Of a DNA stretch of 64,000 nucleotides, positions 37,640 to 47,240 are shown one piece after another. The DNA is from Oscillatoria sp. SIO1A7. Lineage in GTDB: Bacteria; Cyanobacteriota; Cyanobacteriia; Cyanobacteriales; Laspinemataceae. How positions within the stretch are numbered: position 1 is the stretch's first letter; each line of letters opens with the position of its first letter. A program made the position numbers and the translations under genes. The stretch is from NCBI GenBank assembly GCA_010672965.1, contig JAAHFN010000001.1:268118-332117 (forward strand), written 5' to 3'. The notes under the pieces were generated by a model. The model ran no database searches, was not told the origin of the DNA, and was given only the letters and a program-made list of their open reading frames with translations.

Positions 37640-37840
37640 TCATTCGGCAACTTTTTGAGATTCGCGCTGGTATTTTTTCTCCAAGCGCTCTCGGCGTTGG
37701 CGGCATAGCTCGACTTCTGCCATTGCTAGCAGCTCGTCTAGCGCTACACCGAGAATATCTAACTGCCGACTACTTTCGCGCAAGCGATGGACACTTCGCC
37801 TTCTGGTCTGCGCATCGGTAATTTTAAATGGCTCGCTCAT
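37640..37840 (-). CDS. Small helical protein, paralogue of 36939 gene
   Basis: 66 residues from ATG 37840 (a TTG four codons upstream is less likely). Sequence SEPFKITDAQTRRRSVHRLR, then a helix SRQLDILGVALDELLAMAE and a very basic C-terminal helix. It resembles the 79-residue protein. It is divergent from the AAA-type gene at 38051, with about 200 bp between them. Confidence 0.55.
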   Translation of the reverse strand: MSEPFKITDAQTRRRSVHRLRESSRQLDILGVALDELLAMAEVELCRQRRERLEKKYQRESQKVAE

Positions 37841-38050
37841 AGTAAGTTCCAATTCCTCTTCACTTCTCGGACGCTGGCAGAGGAAACGGAGCGCGATCGC
37901 ACCGCCAGAGTTGGATGGTCTGTGCTAGCAAGTCTAGTAGCAGGATCGACAGGCCTGTATGCGGTTATTATTAAGAACTAACCCTAAACACATGATAATT
38001 TTAAGTTTAAAACAAGGCACTTTCTTTGTAAAAAGTCAAACTTATTTAAG

Positions 38051-39670
38051 ATGCGTTTGCCCTGCATTCGCCACCGACTTCAAGCTGGTAGCGATACTTT
38101 GTTCGTTTACATGAGCGAATACAGCGACCTAAACCGTATCAAACTAGAATTTTTGAAAACCTTGGCCTATAGCCTCAAACGCAAGGGCAGCCAAGGTGTA
38201 ATGCAGTGGCAAGAGCTAGCAACTGCATTGGTCAATGAAGCAGAGGGGCAAAACCTGACCACAAAAGAGCTAGTCGAGACTTTTCCCGCAAGGCTTGCTG
38301 CGGATTCCAACGCGATTGAAGAGCTGACCGATCGCGTTCTAGGAGTCAGGCAAGAGTTTGAAAACCCCGACCTAGTGCTGGCTATTTTATGGACTTTATC
38401 CAAAAAACACTCTCCCTACGCAATTAAATGGCTAGCTGGCCAAAGCCTGCCCCAGTCAAGGGCTGAGGCCATGCAATTGCCTAACTCCAGCGAGGATGAC
38501 AGAGAAGCGGAAACCTTCGATACGATTCGCGAACTTCTAGACATCATCGGTTGTTACGCGACCATAGCAATCTGCTTTGACGAGCTAGATGTCCCGGAAT
38601 GTAATGACGCCGGTTTTACTAGAGCCCAAGTGGCCGCTGGTTTGGCCAAGGATTTATACAATAGCGTGAAACGGGGGGTGCTGCTGATGTCTGTATTTCC
38701 CGAAACATGGTCGCAGCAAATCAAAGCTTTGCCCTATGCCGAAGCAGTAGTAGATCGCATTGGCGAGAGAGCCGTTGATTTAAGACCGCTCAATGAAGAG
38801 AATATATTAGAGCTAGTCTCTCTGCGGTTGCGAGAGTTTTACGAGCAAAAGGGGCTAATTCCTTCTCACCCCGTTTATCCATTCGATCCAGAACAACTGA
38901 AGGAAAAAGGCAGGCAAAGAGCCACGGCGCGAGATGTCCTGCAATGGTGCAAAAACTGGTGCAAAGATCTAAACAACCTTAAGGTAAATGGCACACAGCC
39001 GCCAGTTTCTCCCCCTCCTGTTGTTGATATTCCCACTCCCGACCCCTTGGCTCCAGTTGATGCGGCTCTAAAGCAGGAGATAGCCCAGCTAGACGATGAG
39101 GAGTTGCTCGAAGACGAAACTAAAATTGCTTTGGCTCTCATTTTTGGTTTTAATCGGCTGATTGGATACGAGCTGGAAGGGGTAAAGATAGAAGATATTC
39201 AAGCCCCCGTGAAGCCGAGAAACCGATACATATATTTTAAGGTAGTTGGCCAAGAGAGCGGTCAACCTGTCAAAATTGGGGTAGCAATATTGCAAGCGTC
39301 TGGGGGCAACAGCGTGGGGGCTGGATTGACTCATTTAGCCAATTATCAAAAATACGATTTGACTCGCGGATGCTTGGTTCGCTCTAAAAAAATTAGCCAA
39401 AGCGCCAAAAAGGCACAAGATAAGCTAAATCATCTTTTACAGGAGCAAGGAGGAGAATGGGTTTATCTGAAAAGCGAGGAAGTAAAGCCGATAGTCGCCA
39501 TTAAAGCAGTTTATGACAAGCGAGAAGACTACGAGCTGAGCCAGGAGCAGATTTGGGATTTCATTTCCAGTAATAAGCTGGCCGCAGAGAATCCTCTATT
39601 GCTGGAAATTTTAAGCGATCCATCGGGGCAAGTTCCTGAAGATGCAGTAGATGAGGAGGCGATGGAATGA
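38051..39670 (+). CDS. AAA-type ATPase-like protein lacking Walker A
   Basis: 539 residues. The order is that of a STAND/AAA ATPase from just after the P-loop: SDTLFVYMSEYSDLN, then Walker B AICFDELDVPE near 175-185, sensor-like VLLMSVFPETW, and lid helices with RPLNEENILELVSLRLREFY. A Pro-rich linker (about 317-338) precedes a C-terminal domain with VKIGVAILQASGG. No GxxxxGK[ST] exists here or upstream in any frame, so the first 50-100 residues are missing: either a 5'-truncated gene or an ATPase-dead partner. Residues before SDTLF look non-native; ATG 38111 is an alternative start. A PD-(D/E)XK nuclease gene follows 128 bp downstream. Confidence 0.6.
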   Translation: MRLPCIRHRLQAGSDTLFVYMSEYSDLNRIKLEFLKTLAYSLKRKGSQGVMQWQELATALVNEAEGQNLTTKELVETFPARLAADSNAIEELTDRVLGVRQEFENPDLVLAILWTLSKKHSPYAIKWLAGQSLPQSRAEAMQLPNSSEDDREAETFDTIRELLDIIGCYATIAICFDELDVPECNDAGFTRAQVAAGLAKDLYNSVKRGVLLMSVFPETWSQQIKALPYAEAVVDRIGERAVDLRPLNEENILELVSLRLREFYEQKGLIPSHPVYPFDPEQLKEKGRQRATARDVLQWCKNWCKDLNNLKVNGTQPPVSPPPVVDIPTPDPLAPVDAALKQEIAQLDDEELLEDETKIALALIFGFNRLIGYELEGVKIEDIQAPVKPRNRYIYFKVVGQESGQPVKIGVAILQASGGNSVGAGLTHLANYQKYDLTRGCLVRSKKISQSAKKAQDKLNHLLQEQGGEWVYLKSEEVKPIVAIKAVYDKREDYELSQEQIWDFISSNKLAAENPLLLEILSDPSGQVPEDAVDEEAME

Positions 39671-39733
39671 TAGATAGGCTAGCACCGAGAAATGTAGCAC
39701 TACGCATTAAGGTTAGGGCAATTAAAGGCGCGG

Positions 39734-39761
39734 GTAGGGGCGAACGGCCGTTCGCCCCTAC
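39734..39761. repeat. 28-bp perfect palindrome between ATPase-like and nuclease genes
   Basis: GTAGGGGCGAACGG and its exact complement, with no loop. The word GGGGCGA..TCGCCCC recurs near 56960-56985. It may attenuate readthrough into the nuclease gene, or be an inserted palindrome. Confidence 0.7.
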
Positions 39762-39797
39762 AACTTACAGCCGTTCGCTAGGGGGTGCCGAAAATTA

Positions 39798-41297
39798 ATG
39801 ACGAATCAATCTCCGATCGCAACAACGGCTCTATGTCTGCCCGCTCCCGACATAGAAGCCTTAATTCAAGGGCGGGCGATCGCTGCTCTGCCTCGGTTCT
39901 TTATCCACCGGGAGCGAATATTTGCTTTGTATCCAGGGAAAGCCTCGGTTAACCCCGTGCCAGCTCAGTCGTATTACCGCCCCAGTTTTTTGGCTGCTGC
40001 CCAGACTAGCGCCGCTCCAGATTCCGAAACCGTCTTAATTAAAGCTTGGGCGAGATGCGAACAATGCCAAATCGTAAGCGAGTCGGAATCTTTAGAGACC
40101 TTATCGGCTTTAACGGTCTGGACTGCAGAGGGATTGGAGCAAATCCGGCAGAGGCAACAGATGTTTTTAACCTACTTGCGCGTTTATCTGCTGCCGGAGC
40201 CGACTGAGATTAGCGCGCATCCCCAAGAATCAGAGAAAAACGGCAAATTTATTTCTTTGCCCGATCGCCTGACAGTGACAGAATCTTTGCCGGTGCTGAG
40301 CGATCGCCTTTTTGCCCAGCAGCGAAAGCGGCTCTTTAACCGACAGCCGCCGCCGCATCCAGAACTAGAAAAATTGCAAGGAGCGATCGCGCCCTTAGTC
40401 GCCGCCAGCTCGGACGCTCTACAGCTCGACCGAGATATCCGACAATTTCTCGGCTGGTCGGATTTAGAACCAGATTTAGAAACCAATTTAGAAACCCTAG
40501 CGCCCGCCGACCCGGATTTGGCTTGGATTGAGACTATTGCCGAAACGGGCAACTCCAGCGACGGCCACGGCTTTGAAAAATTAGTGCGCCGCAGTTTTAT
40601 CGAGCTGGGCTTTAGCAACTCGAACCGCAATCCGAAAGCCAGCCTCGACCCAGAAGCAACCGGAGGCGCTGCCGGTATAGACCTTTATTGCGAAGCTCCC
40701 TATCCCGTAGTAGGAGAATGCAAAGCCAGCAAACAGAAAAAAGTGCCCAATAGCGTAACCAGCCAGCTTATCCACTTGGGGGTTACTCAGTTGGGTCAAA
40801 CAGAATTTGACCGTTGTATAAAACTGCTCGTCGCAGCAGGTCAGTTAACCAAAGAAGCTCTTAAGGCGGCGATCGAAAATAAAATGAATGCTATGCGACC
40901 GGAAACCTTACAAAAGCTCGTCGAACTCAAAGCCAAGTATCGAGGCTCTATCGACCTCTGGGAATTGAAAAAATGCCTGGAAGCGGAGCCCTTTGGCGTA
41001 GTTGACGATAAAATAAGCGCTTATATCGATCGCGTGCAACAAAATATAGAGCTGCGATCGCTCGTCATCCGCTTGGTGAAAACTTATCAAGAAAACAGCG
41101 GAGATAAGGAGGTTGGTGTCGAGGCCATCTATGGCTCTTATAACATAAGCCCCAATCGACCCCAGCGTTTGGAGAAATCAGACTTGCACGAAATTTTGAT
41201 AGAGCTTTCCTCTCCCTTAACCGGCTACTTGGGTCGAACTAAGGGCAGCGAATGGCAAGGCGATCGCTTTTATTTCCTGCGCGAAATTAGGGTGTAG
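39798..41297 (+). CDS. PD-(D/E)XK (Mrr-like) nuclease with extra N-terminal domain
   Basis: 499 residues. The N-terminal domain (LCLPAPDIEALIQGRAIAAL, then FALYPG) is of a type I have seen in cyanobacterial hypotheticals but cannot name. The nuclease core starts GFEKLVRRSFIELGF near 260 and has GAAGIDLYCEAPYP, then VVGECKAS: the Asp and Glu-x-Lys of a PD-(D/E)XK active site, typical of Mrr-like restriction enzymes. The C-terminal helices may bind DNA. The last two codons and the TAG come from a GGGTGTAGGG array. It is probably cotranscribed with the ATPase-like gene; together they resemble an ATPase/nuclease defence pair. Confidence 0.7.
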   Translation: MTNQSPIATTALCLPAPDIEALIQGRAIAALPRFFIHRERIFALYPGKASVNPVPAQSYYRPSFLAAAQTSAAPDSETVLIKAWARCEQCQIVSESESLETLSALTVWTAEGLEQIRQRQQMFLTYLRVYLLPEPTEISAHPQESEKNGKFISLPDRLTVTESLPVLSDRLFAQQRKRLFNRQPPPHPELEKLQGAIAPLVAASSDALQLDRDIRQFLGWSDLEPDLETNLETLAPADPDLAWIETIAETGNSSDGHGFEKLVRRSFIELGFSNSNRNPKASLDPEATGGAAGIDLYCEAPYPVVGECKASKQKKVPNSVTSQLIHLGVTQLGQTEFDRCIKLLVAAGQLTKEALKAAIENKMNAMRPETLQKLVELKAKYRGSIDLWELKKCLEAEPFGVVDDKISAYIDRVQQNIELRSLVIRLVKTYQENSGDKEVGVEAIYGSYNISPNRPQRLEKSDLHEILIELSSPLTGYLGRTKGSEWQGDRFYFLREIRV

Positions 41298-41592
41298 GGT
41301 GTGGGGTGTAGGGTTTAGGGTGTGGGGTGTGGGGAGGGTGGGAGGTGTGGGGAGAGGGGGGAGAGAGAAAATTTTCAGCAGTCCTTCCCACCCTTCCCAC
41401 AGTCCCCAAGTCCCCCAAGTCCCCAAGTCCCCAAGTCCCCCAAACCCCAAACCCCAAACCCCACACCGATGGCGGCCCCAAACCCCAAACCCCACACCCC
41501 ACACCCCACACCCTAAACCCCACACCGATGGCGGCCCCACACCCCACACCCTACACCCCACACCCCACACCCTAAACCCCACACCCTAAACC
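41284..41592. repeat. Inverted heptamer arrays between two convergent genes
   Basis: GGGTGTAGGGTGTGGGG units at 41290-41335 face CCCACACCCTAAA units at 41440-41592, with GGGAGGTGTGGGGAGAGG and CCCAAGTCCCC filler between. Two copies of CACACCGATGGCGGCCCC occur at 41460 and 41520. Both flanking stop codons (41295-41297 and 41586-41588) lie inside array units. The transcript from either side could fold into a very long hairpin or G-quadruplex. Confidence 0.9.
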
Positions 41593-43616
41593 AAAGCGCC
41601 CGAACAAATCTGGCACAGGGGAATCTCGATCGCAAATTCAGTTCCATTGCCCGGGGTTGAATCGCAGGTCAGCTTGCCTCGATGTTTTTCAGTAATAATA
41701 GAGTAGGAAATAGCCAAACCGAGGCCGGTGCCTTTGCCCATCGGTTTAGTAGTAAAGAAAGGATCGAAAATATGCTTCAAAGTTTCCTCCTTTATACCCG
41801 GACCGTTGTCGGCTATTCTAATCGCAACCCAATCTCTATCCACCGCAGTGCTAACAAAAATCTTTCTCGGTTTGCCCTTATCTGCGACTCCCGTAAAACT
41901 CTCGCTATCTTCTTCAATAGCATCAATGGCGTTAGCGAGCAAATTCATAAATACTTGGTTGAGCTGGCCGGGGTAGCATTCCACCGGAGGCAGCTCGCCA
42001 TAATTTTTAACGACCTGAATAGCCGGACGGTTTGGTTTTGCTTTGAGGCGGTTTTGCAAAATCATTAGGGTACTCTCGATGCCATCGTGGATATCCACCT
42101 CTTTCATCTGAGCTTCGTCCACCCGCGAGAAGTTGCGCAAGGATTGGACAATTTCCCTAATGCGATCGGCTCCCACTTGTATCGAACCCAGAACATTCGG
42201 TAAGTCTTCTCTGACAAAATCCAGCTCTGCTGCTTCTATTTCTTCTTGTATTTCCGGTGCCGGGTTTGGGCAATGCTCCTGGTACAGTTGCAAGACTCTA
42301 TCTAAAATCTCCCCATAATCCTTAATATGGCAGATATTGCCGTAGATAAAATTAACCGGATTATTGATTTCATGGGCGACCCCGGCCACCAACTGTCCGA
42401 GGCTAGAGAGTTTCTCGCTTTGAATCAACTGAGCTTGGGTTTCCGTGAGTTCGCGCATGGCCGTCTTTAGCTCGGCGTTTTTGTCTCTGAGCTTGATAGA
42501 AGTTGCTTCCAAAGTTGCTACTGTTTCTAGCATCGCTACTTCGGCGTGCTGGCGATCGCTAATTTCCTGGTGCAACTTCTGGTTGGCTTTGCTCAACTCA
42601 AGAGTGCGCTGCTCGACTCTTGCTTCTAGCTCTTCGTTGGCAACCTTGAGAGCGACTTCTGCGCGATCGCGCTGTTTGTCGAGCGCGCCTATTTCCCGGG
42701 CATTCCACCAAATTAGAATTGCAAAAACAACAATATTGACAACCGTCAAAAGAGATATTCCGGTCTCCGGGTCGTAGGCATGCCAGCGGTAGCCGACCAA
42801 AATCGACCAGCCCAAAATTGGCGGAATAGCTACTGCTGCTGGGGAGAGGCGTCGAGCCATAATACTTCCGGCATGGTTCTTGACGACAACAGCCATCAAG
42901 CCTCGGTCGGGGCTGGCGAGCAGCATCCCCAGACTTTGCAATACAAAAGCGATCGCCGTATGCAAAGCCATCTGAGTATAAGAGCCAATGCCATAAAAAG
43001 AGGTAATCCCATAGGCATAGCCCAGAAATCCCAAAAAGGCAACTAAGAAAGCCGCTAAAGTCAGAACCTGGGCTAATATATAGTTTCTGCGCCGCCTAGA
43101 AAGTAATAGCAATTGCGCCCAGCCCAGAAAGAAAAAATTCAGAGCGCTATTGGGTGCCATTCTATTCGGCGCATATGTGCCTACGGCATCCGTTGCTTCT
43201 TTAAATATAAGTTCGTCTATGCCGAGATTCCAGCCAAAGCAATACTCGACCAGGGTCAGCGCACCAATAAGCAGAACCAGGCCAGAAGATGTATAAATGA
43301 TAGAGTATAAATGTTTTCCACTCGGTCTCGGAGCTTGGCCGTCCCTGCTTTGGATCGAAGTCCACAGCCAGAGGGACAATCCTCCCAGGACAAAGCCCAA
43401 GGCCGTATTGGTTTTCATGGTGACCAGCCCGGGCAAGACGCTCTTGAGCATACCCACATCAAACAGCCAACCAACCATAACCAGGCCGCCAATGGCCGTC
43501 ACGGCAATCCCCGCATTCCGAGATAAGGATTGCAGCATTTTAAGCAGAGTTGAATTCTGTCGGACGGCCTTCGCGCAATGTCTCCTGCGGAAAATCCCCT
43601 GTTGAAATATTGCCAT
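41586..43616 (-). CDS. Membrane-bound sensor histidine kinase
   Basis: 676 residues. Seven or eight hydrophobic helices in residues 30-310 form a membrane sensor domain, followed by a coiled coil ([40 protein letters not shown]). The HisKA box is [20 protein letters not shown], with His near 410, and the ATP-binding domain has [26 protein letters not shown]. It autophosphorylates and passes phosphate to a response regulator not encoded here. The start may be the ATG of [10 protein letters not shown] at about 43541 instead. The stop TAG is in the heptamer array. Confidence 0.9.
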   Translation of the reverse strand: MAIFQQGIFRRRHCAKAVRQNSTLLKMLQSLSRNAGIAVTAIGGLVMVGWLFDVGMLKSVLPGLVTMKTNTALGFVLGGLSLWLWTSIQSRDGQAPRPSGKHLYSIIYTSSGLVLLIGALTLVEYCFGWNLGIDELIFKEATDAVGTYAPNRMAPNSALNFFFLGWAQLLLLSRRRRNYILAQVLTLAAFLVAFLGFLGYAYGITSFYGIGSYTQMALHTAIAFVLQSLGMLLASPDRGLMAVVVKNHAGSIMARRLSPAAVAIPPILGWSILVGYRWHAYDPETGISLLTVVNIVVFAILIWWNAREIGALDKQRDRAEVALKVANEELEARVEQRTLELSKANQKLHQEISDRQHAEVAMLETVATLEATSIKLRDKNAELKTAMRELTETQAQLIQSEKLSSLGQLVAGVAHEINNPVNFIYGNICHIKDYGEILDRVLQLYQEHCPNPAPEIQEEIEAAELDFVREDLPNVLGSIQVGADRIREIVQSLRNFSRVDEAQMKEVDIHDGIESTLMILQNRLKAKPNRPAIQVVKNYGELPPVECYPGQLNQVFMNLLANAIDAIEEDSESFTGVADKGKPRKIFVSTAVDRDWVAIRIADNGPGIKEETLKHIFDPFFTTKPMGKGTGLGLAISYSIITEKHRGKLTCDSTPGNGTEFAIEIPLCQICSGALV

Positions 43617-44469
43617 TTTTACAACCTCCCAAGTTCGAGCCGCACCAACAAGCCACCTTCCCGGTCAACCGTTTTACCCTATTCGCACCAACAGGCCACC
43701 TTCCCGGTCAACCGTTTTACCTTATTTCTATTGGCACCGGCTTTTTATTTAGGACTTACGCATAGGGGCAACTACGGAGGGATTGCCCCTACAGATACTA
43801 AATACGGACATTTTGCGTAAGTCCTATTATTGACGGGCTTCCACATTCTGTTATCCTGGCTAGACAAACCCTTGCTTTTTTACCGCCCACCGCTCGGACC
43901 CTATAGTATTTTTTCTTCTATGCCGATTATAGCCTACTGTTTTTAGTTACTGTCAATACGGAAATTGCCTATTTTTTACCTCAATGTTTTGGTAGCGCTT
44001 TTTGACAGCACTGCCTGTTTTTATCCTAGAGAGCAACGACTGCCTGCGGGCTACCGAAATGCTACCTAAATTGTCAATTTCAAAAAAAAGAGATTTTTCG
44101 CAGGATTCCGGGAGATGAGTTGTTAGATAGAATCCGCTTAATTACCCACAAAAAAAATTAAACCTACCGCAGGACAGGCGGGACGCCCGTTCTACGGGAA
44201 AAGCTTGCGAGCTATTAAACGGATCTGATATTATAAGAAACAATAAAAAAAATGCGATCGCCGTTCCCTCCCACCCTTCCCACACCTCCCACACTTCCGA
44301 CACTTCCCACACTTCCCATACCCTCTCTCCCACACTTCCCACCCTTCCCACACCTCCCACACCTCCCACACTTCCCACACTTCCCAGCCTCCAGGACTTG
44401 GCGGAGCGATCGCTTAGTATAGCTGTAAGTGCTTTGGCAACAATCTTGGCAACAATCCTACGGTGACAG
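43617..44469. other. Spacer with direct repeats, a MITE and CCCACACTT array
   Basis: Two direct copies of CACCTTCCCGGTCAACCGTT with flanks (43650-43680, 43692-43722), MITE B (43751-43825), then AT-rich DNA, one GGCGGGACGCCCGTTCTACGG word at 44173-44195, and a TTCCCACAC/CTCCCACAC array at 44262-44390. No gene. Confidence 0.8.
43751..43825. mobile_element. MITE family B, copy 2
   Basis: 75 bp, ends AGGACTTACGCA and TGCGTAAGTCCT. Taking GGACTTACGCA as the end, TA flanks both sides. The body includes GGGGCAACTACGGAGGGATT. Confidence 0.8.
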
Positions 44470-46701
44470 ATGGCAGCAGAACATAATTTTATTTTAGATT
44501 TGGCAACAGTTTTAGGAGCTTCTGCTCTAGGAGGATACGTCGCGAACCGGCTGCGCCAGCCCGTACTACTAGGCTACTTGGTCAGCGGTTTGCTCGTCGG
44601 CCCAAAAGGTCTCGGGCTCTTAACCAATATCAGCGAGATTAAATCCTTGGCGGAAATTGGCATTGTTTTGCTCTTATTCGACCTCGGGATAGAATTCTCA
44701 TTAAAAGAGATAAAAAGATTTAAAGACCTAATCTTAAAAGGAAGTTTCTTGCAAATCGGCCTGACCATCGCCCTAGTAGCTTTTATTGCAACCATCTTGG
44801 GCTGGGTCAGGGAACCGAGTCAGGGGATATTTTTAGGAGCGGTTCTCTCTCTATCCTCCACTGCTGTAGTTATCAAAACCTTGATGGAACGAGGAGAAAC
44901 CAATACCTCCCACGGGCAAGTAATGAGAGCTATGTTGATTGCCCAAGATTTATCAGTAGGTTTGATGCTAGCAGTTCTCCCCGCCCTGAAGAGTCCAGAA
45001 GACATCGGCTTGGCATTGCTCGGTGCCGTCCTCAAAGCTCTGGTATTTATTGCCTTTGCTGCTGTCGCCGGTCGCTGGCTGGTTCCGCCGCTAATTAAGA
45101 ATATTGCCCGGACTGAGAGTAGCGAGCTATTTTTGCTTACGGTCATCGCCCTGTGCTTGGGAGTAGCATTGATTAGCGATCGCTTCGGTATTTCCATCGA
45201 GCTGGGCGCTTTTATTGCGGGCTTAATGATTTCCGAAATTGACTATGCAGACCAAGCTTTAGCGAAATTGCTGCCCCTGCGAGACACTTTTGCCAGCCTC
45301 TTCTTTGCTTCCATCGGGATGCTGATTGCTCCAGAAATTATCATCCAGAACTTTGGCACTATCCTGGGCTTAGTGGCCCTGGCGATGCTGGGCAAAGCAG
45401 CTATTATTTTACCTATAGTTATCAAATTTGGCTATTCCTTTAAGACTGCTTTTATCGTCAGCTTTGGCCTCAATCAGATTGGAGAATTTTCCTTTGTCCT
45501 AGCGGGGTTGGGTTTAGAGCTGGGTTTTATAGGCGAAGAAAAATACCTGCTGCTTTTGGGAACGATCGCGATCGCCCTAGTGCTAACCCCCATCTGGATG
45601 AGATGGTCTCCCCGTCTCGCAGACGAGCTGGCGAAACTTCCCTTTCTAGCCAAATATCTGCGCCAATTTCGCAAAAGTAAAGCCATATCCGTTCCCGAGA
45701 CCATTCGCAATCATGTAGTAGTTGCCGGATACGGAAGAGTCGGCCAAGTTATTGTCAACATTCTGCAAAACCAAGGACATAATGTGCTGGTGATGGAAAA
45801 TAGCGAAGCTGCCATCCAAGAGCTAAGACAACGGGAGATTCCTTATATTTTTGGCGATGCCCACTCGGAGCTAGTCTTGGAAAACGCACATCTGGAAAAA
45901 GCCAAAGCCTTGGCGATCGCCCTGCCAGACCCTGCCAGTACCCGATTGTTACTAAAACGCGCCCTAGAGTTTGCACCAGAACTAGATATTGTTGCCCGTT
46001 CCCACAAGAATAGCGAAATTGATTTGTTAACTCAGTTGGGCGCTAGAGAAGTAGTGCAACCGGAATTTGAAGCGGCTCTGGAAATAGGGGCGCACCTGCT
46101 CGGAACCCTGGGCGAAACAGAATGGCAAATTCAGTCGGCGGTTAATGCTATTAGGACAAATCGCTATCTGAGCATCCGACCGGAAGGAAATCTCCGGGAG
46201 CAGCAGCAAGATTTGCGAGATGTCGAAGTGGAACTGCATGGCGAATGGGTAACCCTAGCCGATGAATCGCCATTATATGGGATGAGCTTGGCAGTGGCAG
46301 ATATTAGAAATTTAACTGGGACAACTATAATGACAATTCAGCAGGGTTCCCAGACCATCCATTATCCTAAAGGTAAGATAGCCTTGAATTCCCAAGACCG
46401 ATTGCTGGCGATCGGCTCTCCCGAGGAACTGGGAGCTTTTCGAGACTTAATCGCCGGTCGCTGTATAGTTGGGGAAGGCGATCGCCATTGGGTGACCTTA
46501 GCAGAAAGTTCAATACTTATCGATACCAAACCCGAGCAGTTGGAGAATCAATATAATGTGACGATTCAGGCAGTGCGCAGACATGGCAAACTCTATTCGG
46601 CGGCGCAGGGTTCTATGAAACTCAAGCCCGAAGATCGTCTGCTTTTACAAGGAAATAGCGATCGTCTGGAGCAAGTCACCAAACTCGCCGACCCTAGTTA
46701 G
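44470..46701 (+). CDS. Kef-type cation:proton antiporter with TrkA domains
   Basis: 743 residues. The N-terminal CPA2 antiporter domain has about 12 helices (residues 8-390), including GLLVGPKGLGLL, LLFDLGIEFSLKEIK, LSLSSTAVVIKTL and LNQIGEFSFVLAGLG. A RCK/TrkA-N domain begins HVVVAGYGRVGQVIVNILQN near 418 (GxGxxG dinucleotide motif), and a TrkA-C-like domain ends the chain. It exchanges K+ or Na+ for H+ across the membrane under ligand control, with a role in ion and pH balance. It is monocistronic; the stop is followed at once by TTGAGTTTTGAG repeats. Confidence 0.93.
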   Translation: MAAEHNFILDLATVLGASALGGYVANRLRQPVLLGYLVSGLLVGPKGLGLLTNISEIKSLAEIGIVLLLFDLGIEFSLKEIKRFKDLILKGSFLQIGLTIALVAFIATILGWVREPSQGIFLGAVLSLSSTAVVIKTLMERGETNTSHGQVMRAMLIAQDLSVGLMLAVLPALKSPEDIGLALLGAVLKALVFIAFAAVAGRWLVPPLIKNIARTESSELFLLTVIALCLGVALISDRFGISIELGAFIAGLMISEIDYADQALAKLLPLRDTFASLFFASIGMLIAPEIIIQNFGTILGLVALAMLGKAAIILPIVIKFGYSFKTAFIVSFGLNQIGEFSFVLAGLGLELGFIGEEKYLLLLGTIAIALVLTPIWMRWSPRLADELAKLPFLAKYLRQFRKSKAISVPETIRNHVVVAGYGRVGQVIVNILQNQGHNVLVMENSEAAIQELRQREIPYIFGDAHSELVLENAHLEKAKALAIALPDPASTRLLLKRALEFAPELDIVARSHKNSEIDLLTQLGAREVVQPEFEAALEIGAHLLGTLGETEWQIQSAVNAIRTNRYLSIRPEGNLREQQQDLRDVEVELHGEWVTLADESPLYGMSLAVADIRNLTGTTIMTIQQGSQTIHYPKGKIALNSQDRLLAIGSPEELGAFRDLIAGRCIVGEGDRHWVTLAESSILIDTKPEQLENQYNVTIQAVRRHGKLYSAAQGSMKLKPEDRLLLQGNSDRLEQVTKLADPS

Positions 46702-47240
46702 AGAGTGTTGAGTCTTGAGTTTTGAGTTTTGAGTTATTAGAATTGCTCAAATAAGTGTAATGAACGAAGCGTAGGGGCGATAGCATCCCTCTTGACTATC
46801 TCTTAGCTCCGAACGGTAATTCCCATACTGGGATGCTTCGCCCCAGACAGTCTCGGCTATAAATGAGAATCTCTGTATAACCTACAGTTCTCTCGGGAAT
46901 GCTATCGCCCCTACGCCCTTTTTGATGTTGTCGGTGGGTTCCCGAGCTTTCTGGGGCGAAGCATTCCAGTATAATACATTTCTTTTATAAACTACAGTTA
47001 TCTCGGGAATGCTGTCGCCCCTACGCCTTGCCTTGTTTCGAGGGTTGGTCGTGACCTTACAACATCAAATCTAAAAAACATACCCACCCTTCCCCATCTG
47101 TCCCAATGCGAACATGCGAACATGCGAACATGCGAACATGCCCGATGCCACCCACCCCCAACCCCTCTCCTCCTGGGAGTGCCCGATGCCCAATGCCCGT
47201 AGTATAATCAAATATTGTTCTATAAATATCGCGAACGACT
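46702..47240. other. Spacer of MITE-A fragments and AACATGCG repeats
   Basis: One degenerate MITE A copy at about 46740-46860 (CTCAAATAAGTGTAATGAAC, GTAGGGGCGATAGCATCCC), then two further inverted internal pieces (CGGGAATGCTATCGCCCC at 46897 and CGGGAATGCTGTCGCCCC at 47005). A CATGCGAA octamer repeat stands at 47105-47140. No gene; the gvpF promoter should lie near 47200-47235. Confidence 0.7.

Noticed and set aside
37787-37981. 64-residue plus-strand frame ending in a hydrophobic segment
   Set aside because: It overlaps the 66-residue minus-strand gene, and only the last 25 residues look membrane-like. Not enough to call a gene.
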